Shown here one piece after another: positions 1 through 5,156 of a stretch of DNA of 5,156 nt. The notes below the pieces were generated by a model. The model made no database searches. It worked only from the letters and a program-made list of their open reading frames with translations, and was not told the DNA's origin. A program made the position numbers and the translations under genes. The number at the start of each line of letters is the position of its first letter. Position 1 is the stretch's first letter. Origin of the DNA: Bacteroidota bacterium (GTDB lineage: Bacteria > Bacteroidota > Bacteroidia > Flavobacteriales > Weeksellaceae); the NCBI GenBank assembly GCA_023420435.1, contig JAEZWE010000139.1, positions 1 through 5,156 on the forward strand. Reading direction: 5' to 3'.

Positions 1-960
1 GACCCATTGTACGGTATACAACCCTTTTTCATCTGAAATTTTGGTCCAAGTTTTTCCAAAATTTGAAGAATAGGAAATATGTTGATCTCCAACAGCTATA
101 ATATCTTTTCCTTTAGAATCTGGGCGAATTTTTACGCAGGTCATATAACCCGCATTTTTTCCTGAAGCTTGTATTTGCCAAGTTTCTCCTCCATCATTGG
201 TTGTGGCGATATTGTTACTATTTTCGCTTTGTTTGGTATAATCTCCACCAACTGCAATTCCGAAATTTTCATTATAAAAATCGATGGAATAAATTCCTTG
301 TGAAGAGCTTCCTTGGATAAAAGGGGTTTCGAAAACTTGCCAATCATTTGGAGCATCCCACGTAAATCGGAAAACTCTTGATTTTGTTCCTCCAGAAGCT
401 ATCCAAACGAAATTTTTAAATAGTGCTACATTGGAGTTACTTGCAGCGAAATGCGCTTCTCCTTTTTCATATTTTGGGAGATTTATTTTGGATGATTTAA
501 AAAAACGTTGTTTTGATGTCAAGTAAAAACGCGGACTTCCATCAGATTTTGGATCACTTAACATTATTCCATTATTGTTTTCAGCATCAACTTTAAAGCT
601 ATCAAAAAAAACAGTACTGTCGCTCACTTTGTTATGCTCACTAACTTTTAAATATGGAGAAACACCATAAAACATTGCAGGAGAACCAATATTCACGGTT
701 TCAAAAAAGTTCTCTTTAAACCTTGCGATAACTCTGAATTCTTGATTCATTTTATTAAGTTGAACTTGTGATTTTATTTTAGGATTTTTAATCTTTACGT
801 ATCCGAATTTAGACATTGATCCTGCATACCAAACCTTTCCATCCCAAATTTCAATAGCTCGAATACTGACTTTGTCTTCCAATAAAGTTGAAAATTCTAG
901 TTTTTGGGTATAAAAATTTTGAAAAGTAATAAGTAAAAGTAGTGCTATGAAATTTTTCAT
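1..960 (-). CDS. Secreted Asp-box / YCF48-like beta-propeller protein, 3' end beyond window
   Basis: The frame is open from the ATG at 960 to the left edge, giving 320 residues with no stop, so the C-terminus is missing. Residues 1-19 form a signal peptide: MKNF, then a hydrophobic core (IALLLLITF) and a polar exit ending in YTQ. There is no lipobox cysteine, so the product is probably periplasmic or exported. Two Asp-box (BNR-type) turns follow the S/T-x-D/N-x-G-x-T-W pattern: T254-N-D-G-G-E-T-W261 and S298-S-N-F-G-K-T-W305. A third blade-like stretch (residues 180-215) lacks the full motif. This resembles proteins annotated as YCF48/photosystem II stability factor-like, WD40/BNR-repeat or, loosely, 'oxidoreductase' in flavobacteria. 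Asp boxes are structural, so no enzyme activity can be assigned. An in-frame ATG at 978 would add MGYLFQ; I prefer 960 because lysine follows Met directly, as is typical of signal peptides. The gene lies 75 bp downstream of the permease on the same strand, with a terminator between them. Confidence 0.82.
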   Translation of the reverse strand, partial: MKNFIALLLLITFQNFYTQKLEFSTLLEDKVSIRAIEIWDGKVWYAGSMSKFGYVKIKNPKIKSQVQLNKMNQEFRVIARFKENFFETVNIGSPAMFYGVSPYLKVSEHNKVSDSTVFFDSFKVDAENNNGIMLSDPKSDGSPRFYLTSKQRFFKSSKINLPKYEKGEAHFAASNSNVALFKNFVWIASGGTKSRVFRFTWDAPNDWQVFETPFIQGSSSQGIYSIDFYNENFGIAVGGDYTKQSENSNNIATTNDGGETWQIQASGKNAGYMTCVKIRPDSKGKDIIAVGDQHISYSSNFGKTWTKISDEKGLYTVQWV

Positions 961-980
961 TTGAAATAGATATCCCATAA

Positions 981-1014
981 AAATAAAAAAACCGTTTCAA
1001 AAAATGAAACGGTT
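981..1014 (-). terminator. Rho-independent terminator of the amino acid permease gene
   Basis: Read on the minus strand, a perfect 10-bp stem (AACCGTTTCA, 1014-1005, pairing with TGAAACGGTT, 999-990) encloses a 5-nt T loop and is followed by a T-rich run, TTTTTATTT (989-981), that continues to 979. It begins 21 bp after the permease stop codon at 1036, so it ends that transcript. On the plus strand the hairpin is followed by a weaker T-rich stretch, and no plus-strand gene runs into it, so a bidirectional role is not needed. Its T-run ends only about 20 bp before the next minus-strand start codon at 960. Confidence 0.9.
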
Positions 1015-1035
1015 CTTATTTTAAATTTTAAAAAT

Positions 1036-2484
1036 TTATTTGTTGTTTAGTTTACTATTTTTCTTACCATAAGTGAAATAAATTATAACACCTAATGCCA
1101 TCCAAATAAATAATCGAATCCAGCTTTCTCCAGGTAAAGAATACATCAAGAAAAGGCAAACCAAAATTCCCATAATTGGTACAAATGGAACCAATGGAGT
1201 TCTAAAAGATCTTGGCGCATTAGGTTGTGTTTTTCTCATTACCAAAACACCAATACTCACCAAAACAAAAGCTAGTAAAGTTCCGATAGAAACCATATGT
1301 CCTAAATCTGAAACCGGAACAAATCCTGCAAACAAACTCACAAAAAACAAAAAGAAAATATTGGTTTTCCAAGGTGTTCTGAATTTTGGGTGAACTTCAC
1401 CAAAGAATTTCGGCAATAAACCATCTCTACTCATCGAATAGAAAACACGGCTTTGTCCCATTAACATGACCAAAATTACAGAAGTATAGCCCGCCAAAAT
1501 GGCTACAATTAAACCAGTTTGTAAAAATCCGTAAGGTGTTTTTGCAAATGCTGTAGCCGCAGGTTTTGCATCGTTTTTAAACATAGTGTAATGTTCTAAT
1601 CCGGTCATCACATAAGAGAAAAGAACATATAAAATAGTACAAATTACGAGAGAACCTAAAATTCCGATAGGCATTCCTTTTTGCGGATTTTTTGCTTCTT
1701 GTGCTGCGGTAGAAACCGCATCAAAACCAATAAAAGCAAAGAAAACCGTTGCTGCTCCAGCTGCAATCCCGCTCCATCCAAAAACACCAAATGTTCCCTG
1801 ATTTTCCGGAATAAACGGCGTATGATTTTCAGGATTCATATAACTCCATCCTAAAGCGATGAAGATAATAACTACTGCAACTTTCAAAATTACCAGGAAA
1901 TTATTCATTCCTGCAGATTCTTTAGTTCCTCTAATTAAAAGCAACGAAAGCATTATAACGATAAAAATTGCCGGAAGATTGATAATTCCACCTTCAATAA
2001 CAGTTCCATCTCCTAATTTCAAAGTTTCCCAAGGCGAACAGATTAAAGCATGCGGAAGATGAATATCAAATTTATTTAAAAGTTCGAGAAAATATCTTGA
2101 CCAGGAAACACCAACTGTTGCGGCGCCTAAAGCATATTCCAAGACCAAATCCCAACCAATAATCCAAGCCATAAATTCGCCCATGGTTGCGTAAGAATAG
2201 GTATAAGCACTTCCTGCAACAGGAATCATTGAAGCGAATTCCGCATAACAAAGTCCGGCAAAAGCACAGCCAACAGCAGCAAGAATAAAAGATAAAGTAA
2301 CTGCAGGACCTGCATGTTCAGCAGCTGCAATTCCGGTTAAAGAAAAAAGTCCGGCTCCAATAATAGCACCAATTCCCAAAGCAATTAAAGCGCCTGAAGA
2401 AAGGGTTCTTTTAAGACCTTTTTCGTCATCGCTGGCTTCTGCCATCAATTGATGCAAAGGTTTGGTTTTCCAAAGATTTGACAT
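1036..2484 (-). CDS. APC-superfamily amino acid permease, cationic amino acid transporter (CAT) type
   Basis: This is a complete 482-residue inner-membrane secondary transporter, of usual length for bacterial 12-helix APC permeases. The soluble N-terminus (about residues 1-30) resembles the CAT-type leader. TM1 carries the hallmark G37-I-G-A-I-I-G-A-G-L-F47, the unwound glycine-rich segment that binds the substrate alpha-amino and carboxylate groups in this fold. The TM6 region reads FFAFIGFD and is followed by AVSTAAQEAKNPQKGMP (about 256-272), and GQSRVFYSMSRDGLLPKFF (343-361) is the conserved loop after TM8. The C-terminus (WIRLFIWMALGVIIYFTYG) matches the last helix of CAT-type members. 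Family knowledge suggests proton- or gradient-driven amino acid uptake, but the substrate cannot be read from the sequence. The frame can be extended to a TTG at 2508 (eight more residues). I reject that because the TTG lies inside a promoter -7 motif, and ATG 2484 gives the usual N-terminus MSNLWKTKP. The gene has its own promoter and terminator and so is probably monocistronic. Confidence 0.92.
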   Translation of the reverse strand: MSNLWKTKPLHQLMAEASDDEKGLKRTLSSGALIALGIGAIIGAGLFSLTGIAAAEHAGPAVTLSFILAAVGCAFAGLCYAEFASMIPVAGSAYTYSYATMGEFMAWIIGWDLVLEYALGAATVGVSWSRYFLELLNKFDIHLPHALICSPWETLKLGDGTVIEGGIINLPAIFIVIMLSLLLIRGTKESAGMNNFLVILKVAVVIIFIALGWSYMNPENHTPFIPENQGTFGVFGWSGIAAGAATVFFAFIGFDAVSTAAQEAKNPQKGMPIGILGSLVICTILYVLFSYVMTGLEHYTMFKNDAKPAATAFAKTPYGFLQTGLIVAILAGYTSVILVMLMGQSRVFYSMSRDGLLPKFFGEVHPKFRTPWKTNIFFLFFVSLFAGFVPVSDLGHMVSIGTLLAFVLVSIGVLVMRKTQPNAPRSFRTPLVPFVPIMGILVCLFLMYSLPGESWIRLFIWMALGVIIYFTYGKKNSKLNNK

Positions 2485-2505
2485 GTTTATATTTTTAAAG
2501 TTTCC

Positions 2506-2513
2506 CAAAAATA
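2506..2513 (-). promoter_or_regulatory. Bacteroidota-type -7 promoter element for the permease
   Basis: The minus strand reads TATTTTTG, an exact match to TAnnTTTG, the -7 element recognised by the Bacteroidota primary sigma factor. Transcription would start near 2500, leaving a leader of roughly 15 nt before ATG 2484. A -33 TTG at the expected distance is not clear; the nearest candidate is a degenerate ATG about 21 bp upstream. The motif fixes the gene start, because the competing TTG codon is part of it. Confidence is limited because AT-rich DNA gives chance matches. Confidence 0.6.
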
Positions 2514-2553
2514 TAAAATTTTACCATTTATTAACATTTTTTACTCCTGCATA

Positions 2554-2613
2554 TTTTAAAAATATTTCAAATCGTAAAACATTTTTGTGTTTTTTTGATC
2601 AATATTTTTAAAA
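2554..2613. repeat. Imperfect AT-rich dyad between divergent promoters
   Basis: The outer arms form a perfect 13-bp inverted repeat: TTTTAAAAATATT (2554-2566) and AATATTTTTAAAA (2601-2613). Inside them, CAAA (2568-2571) can pair with TTTG (2594-2597) and AAAACA (2576-2581) with TGTTTT (2588-2593), leaving a 6-nt loop and small asymmetric bulges, for 23 possible pairs in all. The centre (about 2584) lies some 75-85 bp upstream of both predicted transcription starts, so it is probably not transcribed from either predicted promoter and would act as DNA: a regulator site, bent DNA or an UP-like element. The arms are pure A/T in an AT-rich region, so chance is a real alternative. Confidence 0.4.
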
Positions 2614-2645
2614 CCTTGCTTACTGATTTTTGTGAAATGAATAAT

Positions 2646-2653
2646 TATCTTTG
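2646..2653 (+). promoter_or_regulatory. Bacteroidota-type -7 promoter element for pnuC
   Basis: TATCTTTG is an exact match to TAnnTTTG. It ends only 4 bp before the ATG at 2658, so transcription would begin at or within a few bases of the start codon. Upstream TTG triplets end 13 bp (2630-2632) and 27 bp (2616-2618) before it, both outside the usual spacing of about 17-23 bp, so the -33 element is weak or absent. Confidence 0.5.
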
Positions 2654-2657
2654 AGCA

Positions 2658-3329
2658 ATGAATTTCTACGAACTTTTCATCCAACCTTATGAGACTTACA
2701 AAATCCACCAAATTGTTTTGGAATTTGTGGCGATGGTTTTCGGAATTTTTAGCGTTTATTTTTCGGTTAAAAAAAATATTTGGGTTTATCCTACAGGAAT
2801 AATTTCAACAGCAATTTATGTTTATATCCTTTTTGTTTTTGGACTTTTAGGAGATTGTATGATCAATATTTATTATACGGTGATGAGTATTTATGGTTGG
2901 ATTTTGTGGTCGAAAAGTGCTGAAGACAATATTCATGTTGAGGTAAGTTGGGCTACAAAAAAAGAATGGATTTACGGAATTTTACTTTTTATTTTAAGTT
3001 TAATTTTCGTTTTAATGGTTTATTATTACAAACCGCTTTTAGATCAACATATTTCCGGAAAAAATGAAAATATAGGTTTCCATCATTTGGATTGGGCAAA
3101 TTGGCTCGATGTTTTTACAACCGCTATTTTTTTGGTGGGAATGTGGTTTATGGCGAAAAGAAGAATCGAAAATTGGATTTTTTGGATTATTGGGGATTTT
3201 ATTTGTATTCCTATGATGATTTATAAAGGTTTGGGTATTACTTCTTTGCAGTATTTAATTTTTACCATCATGGCTATAATTGGTTATTTCGAGTGGAAAA
3301 AAAGCTTGAATAATAGTCCAAATCAATAA
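2658..3329 (+). CDS. pnuC: PnuC-family transporter (nicotinamide riboside or related vitamin)
   Basis: This is a complete 223-residue polytopic inner-membrane protein, of normal PnuC length, with about seven hydrophobic segments (roughly 19-37, 41-62, 66-85, 104-124, 147-165, 172-188, 194-211). Family-typical sequence includes W42-V-Y-P-T-G47 in TM2, G65-D followed by Y79-G-W-x-x-W84 in TM3, the D151-V-F-T-T motif opening TM5, E171-N-W-x-x-W176 with D180 in TM6, and the final F211-E-W-K-K. PnuC proteins are SWEET-fold facilitators. The classic substrate is nicotinamide riboside, trapped inside the cell by phosphorylation for NAD synthesis; relatives in Bacteroidota (PnuT) carry thiamine. No nadR or thiamine kinase gene adjoins it and no TPP riboswitch precedes it, so the substrate stays open. 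The 127-150 loop between TM4 and TM5 (polar, His-rich) seems somewhat long. The start is well placed, since MNFYELFIQPYETY resembles the usual Bacteroidota N-terminus. No clear terminator follows before dapF. Confidence 0.9.
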   Translation: MNFYELFIQPYETYKIHQIVLEFVAMVFGIFSVYFSVKKNIWVYPTGIISTAIYVYILFVFGLLGDCMINIYYTVMSIYGWILWSKSAEDNIHVEVSWATKKEWIYGILLFILSLIFVLMVYYYKPLLDQHISGKNENIGFHHLDWANWLDVFTTAIFLVGMWFMAKRRIENWIFWIIGDFICIPMMIYKGLGITSLQYLIFTIMAIIGYFEWKKSLNNSPNQ

Positions 3330-3371
3330 CATATTTATAAAATCTTAACACTTCTTCTGCCCATTTTTCAG

Positions 3372-3379
3372 TATTTTTG
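3372..3379 (+). promoter_or_regulatory. Bacteroidota-type -7 promoter element for dapF-mltG
   Basis: TATTTTTG is an exact match to TAnnTTTG in the 83-bp gap after pnuC. The predicted transcription start near 3385 leaves a leader of roughly 28 nt before ATG 3413. A partial -33 match, TTC at 3352-3354, lies 17 bp upstream. The TTG of this motif (3377-3379) is also the codon from which the dapF frame could be extended, which argues against that longer start. Because no hairpin terminator follows pnuC, readthrough from pnuC could add to expression. Confidence 0.55.
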
Positions 3380-3412
3380 TCGGCTGATTTTTTCCAATAT
3401 TCAGCGAATTTT

Positions 3413-4189
3413 ATGAAAAATTATTTAGAATTTTATAAATATCAAGGAACCGGAAATGATTTTGTGATGATTGACAACCGCGACCTTGAATTCCCCAAAA
3501 ATAAAGAAATTATTGAAAATCTTTGTTACCGCCGTTTCGGAATTGGTGGAGATGGTTTAATATTATTGGAAAACGACGATAAAGCCGATTTCAAAATGGT
3601 ATATTATAATTCCGACGGAAATGAAAGTACTATGTGTGGAAATGGGGGAAGATGTATCGTCGCTTTTGCCCATTTTCTAGATATTTTTGAAAATAAATGT
3701 ATTTTTAATGCCATAGATGGACTTCACGAAGCAGAAATTATCAACGGAATTGTAAAACTGAAAATGATTGATGTTGATCGCATTTCAAAAGATGGAAATG
3801 ATTTTGTTTTGAATACCGGTTCTCCACATTACGTAAAATATGTCGAAAATTTGGAAAGTTTTGAAGTGTACCAGGAAGGTTATAAAATTCGAAATTCCAC
3901 AAATTATGTTTCAGAAGGAATAAACGTAAATTTTGTTGAACAGGAAAATGAAAACAAAATTTTTGTAAGAACGTATGAAAGAGGTGTTGAAGATGAAACT
4001 TTCAGTTGTGGAACTGGCGTTACAGCTGCTGCACTTACATTTTTAAAGGATAAAAATCTTCAATCCGTTGATGTTAAAGTTCTAGGCGGAAATCTAAAAG
4101 TATATGCCGAAAAAGACGGTGATAATTTCAAAAATATTTGGTTGGAAGGTCCGGCAAAACAAGTTTTTAAAGGCAAAATAGCAATATAA
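3413..4189 (+). CDS. dapF: Diaminopimelate epimerase
   Basis: DapF is a cytoplasmic, cofactor-independent epimerase that converts LL-diaminopimelate to meso-diaminopimelate, the cross-linking residue of the peptidoglycan stem and the direct precursor of lysine. The 258-residue product has the two mirror-image halves of the family. The first half holds G12-T-G-N-D-F17, N66-S-D-G-N-E71 and the catalytic cysteine C75 in M-C-G-N-G-G-R. The second holds T135-G-S-P-H139, N171-V-N-F174 and the second catalytic cysteine C199 in S-C-G-T-G, preceded by R186-T-Y-E-R-G. Both cysteines of the two-base mechanism are present, so the enzyme should be active. It is slightly shorter than the E. coli protein (274), as expected for Bacteroidota. 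ATG 3413 is chosen over the upstream TTG (3377, 12 more residues) because the protein then begins directly before the conserved KYQGTGNDF strand and the TTG lies in the promoter. The gene is followed after 3 bp by mltG, a likely two-gene cell-wall operon. Confidence 0.96.
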   Translation: MKNYLEFYKYQGTGNDFVMIDNRDLEFPKNKEIIENLCYRRFGIGGDGLILLENDDKADFKMVYYNSDGNESTMCGNGGRCIVAFAHFLDIFENKCIFNAIDGLHEAEIINGIVKLKMIDVDRISKDGNDFVLNTGSPHYVKYVENLESFEVYQEGYKIRNSTNYVSEGINVNFVEQENENKIFVRTYERGVEDETFSCGTGVTAAALTFLKDKNLQSVDVKVLGGNLKVYAEKDGDNFKNIWLEGPAKQVFKGKIAI

Positions 4190-4192
4190 ATT

Positions 4193-5156
4193 ATGAAAAA
4201 AGGTTGTTCAGTGGTTTCTGTTTTGGGAATTTTGATTTGTGCAGTGGGTTTGTATTTCGGTTTCAAATTTTTCAAAAAATATTATGGTGATAATGTAAAA
4301 AAAGAAGGTTATATTTTGGTTCCACACCACAGCAGTTTCAATGCTATTGTTGATTCCATTTCTCCCTATTTGGAAAATAAAGAGCTTTTTGTAGAAGTGG
4401 CCAAAGACAAAAGTATGGATCAATATTTCAAACCAGGACGATACAGAATAAAAAACGGAACCAACAACACAGATTTAGTGAACATGATCAAAGCCGGAAA
4501 CCAAACCGAAAACAGTTTTAGAATTGGTGATTTTGGTGATGTTTATCAAATGATTGGAAAAGTAACCAAAAAGACCGAATTGGACTCCCTTCGTTTTGTA
4601 AAAGATTTCAATAAAATAGCCGCTGAAAAAGGGTATAAAAATGCTGAAGATTTAAAAAAATACTTTTTCATCGACACCTATCACTTTTTTTGGACGGTAA
4701 CTCCGGAAGATTTTTTCCAAAAATTTGAAAAAGATTACCAAAATTTTTGGAATGATGAAAGACTGCAAAAAGAAAAGGAAAGCGGACTTTCTAGAGAACA
4801 GATTTACGCTTTGGCTTCTATTGTTTACAAAGAATCCGGAGGAAAACCGGACGAACAAAAAACCATTGCAGGATTGTATTTAAACCGCTATAGAAAAGGA
4901 ATGAAATTGCAAAGTGATCCTACAGTAATTTATGCGATAAACAAAGAAAGCAATTTCACCACGCCCATTAAAAGAGTTTTGTATAAGCATCTCTCCTTTC
5001 CTTCTCCTTATAACACTTATGCAAACAAAGGAATTCCACCAGGACCAATTTGTATTACAGATAAAAATTCTGTTGATGCCGTTTTAAATGCCGAAAACAA
5101 TAATTACATTTTTATGGCTGCGGATCCTGATAAATTTGGTTATCATCGATTTACAG
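4193..5156 (+). CDS. mltG: Endolytic murein transglycosylase MltG, 3' end beyond window
   Basis: There are 321 codons before the window ends; by family length (roughly 340-345 residues) only a short C-terminal piece should be missing. MltG is anchored in the inner membrane and cleaves nascent glycan strands within the chain, helping to set strand length or end polymerisation. A short cytoplasmic MKKG precedes one TM helix (about 5-24). A LysM-like subdomain follows (about 38-105), then a linker and the YceG catalytic domain. Key motifs are F159-I-D-T-Y163, A208-S-I-V-Y-K-E-S215 with the proposed catalytic glutamate E214, the segment N231-R-Y-R-K-G-M-K-L-Q-S-D-P-T-V-I-Y-A249, and Y273-N-T-Y-x-x-x-G-I-P-P-G-P-I286. 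By recalled alignment, Y212 sits where the E. coli protein has the first Glu of EKE, and D161 follows Ile where a Pro is common. The gene starts 3 bp after the dapF stop codon, so it is almost certainly co-transcribed with dapF. Confidence 0.95.
   Translation, partial: MKKGCSVVSVLGILICAVGLYFGFKFFKKYYGDNVKKEGYILVPHHSSFNAIVDSISPYLENKELFVEVAKDKSMDQYFKPGRYRIKNGTNNTDLVNMIKAGNQTENSFRIGDFGDVYQMIGKVTKKTELDSLRFVKDFNKIAAEKGYKNAEDLKKYFFIDTYHFFWTVTPEDFFQKFEKDYQNFWNDERLQKEKESGLSREQIYALASIVYKESGGKPDEQKTIAGLYLNRYRKGMKLQSDPTVIYAINKESNFTTPIKRVLYKHLSFPSPYNTYANKGIPPGPICITDKNSVDAVLNAENNNYIFMAADPDKFGYHRFT

Noticed and set aside
141..356. Minus-strand open frame overlapping the propeller gene in another frame
   Set aside because: The overlapping frame encodes the signal-peptide/Asp-box protein continuously to the window edge, so this one is spurious.
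1859..2062. Open frame on the plus strand inside the permease gene
   Set aside because: It lies antisense to a well-conserved transporter and its translation has no recognisable features; it is a shadow of the real gene.
2485..2657. Possible TPP or other riboswitch upstream of pnuC
   Set aside because: No TPP (CTGAGA ... ACCTGA) or other conserved riboswitch core is visible, and the promoter motif sits too close to the ATG to allow a structured leader.
3330..3371. Terminator after pnuC
   Set aside because: No stem of useful length followed by a T-run is present in the gap; the region is simply AT-rich.
3383..3405. Small hairpin GCTGA/TCAGC in the dapF leader
   Set aside because: Only five pairs with a 13-nt loop and no supporting extension; expected by chance.
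4060..4858. Three minus-strand open frames (4060-4275, 4208-4423, 4652-4858)
   Set aside because: All lie antisense to dapF or mltG, which have intact catalytic motifs; the translations are low-complexity reverse images.
1..5156. Novel defence, mobile or biosynthetic system; CRISPR; tRNA or rRNA
   Set aside because: All five genes belong to known families with ordinary gene order for a flavobacterial core region. No transposase, integrase, direct-repeat array, tRNA-like cloverleaf or rRNA sequence was seen on either strand.

Overview
The window looks like ordinary chromosomal DNA from a flavobacterium, most plausibly the Chryseobacterium/Weeksellaceae group. The support is strong A+T richness, protein sequences of Bacteroidota type, and three exact matches to TAnnTTTG, the -7 promoter motif of that phylum, each just upstream of a gene start. 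The genus is an inference from overall protein resemblance and was not tested by a search.

Layout, left to right. The minus strand carries (1) the N-terminal 320 residues of a secreted Asp-box/YCF48-like beta-propeller protein that runs off the left edge (1-960), (2) a strong intrinsic terminator (981-1014), and (3) a complete 12-helix amino acid permease of the APC superfamily, cationic amino acid transporter branch (1036-2484). A divergent 173-bp intergenic region (2485-2657) holds a promoter motif for each direction and a 60-bp imperfect AT-rich dyad between them. The plus strand then carries a PnuC-family vitamin/nucleoside transporter (2658-3329), a short gap with a promoter motif, diaminopimelate epimerase dapF (3413-4189) and, 3 bp after its stop codon, the endolytic murein transglycosylase mltG (4193 to the right edge, with an estimated few tens of C-terminal residues missing).

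How the genes relate: dapF and mltG form a natural peptidoglycan pair. DapF makes meso-diaminopimelate for the peptide stem (and for lysine), and MltG cuts nascent glycan strands at the membrane. The permease and the PnuC-like protein are both uptake systems and share a divergent regulatory region, but nothing in the sequence shows that they are functionally linked. The secreted propeller protein has no evident link to the others.

No mobile element, phage gene, CRISPR array, tRNA, rRNA or recognisable riboswitch was seen, and nothing indicates a new defence or biosynthetic system. The observations most worth a second look concern regulation: two promoter -7 motifs that contain the TTG codons which would lengthen two genes, a probable leaderless or near-leaderless pnuC mRNA, the dyad between the divergent promoters, and a terminator placed almost on top of the next start codon.
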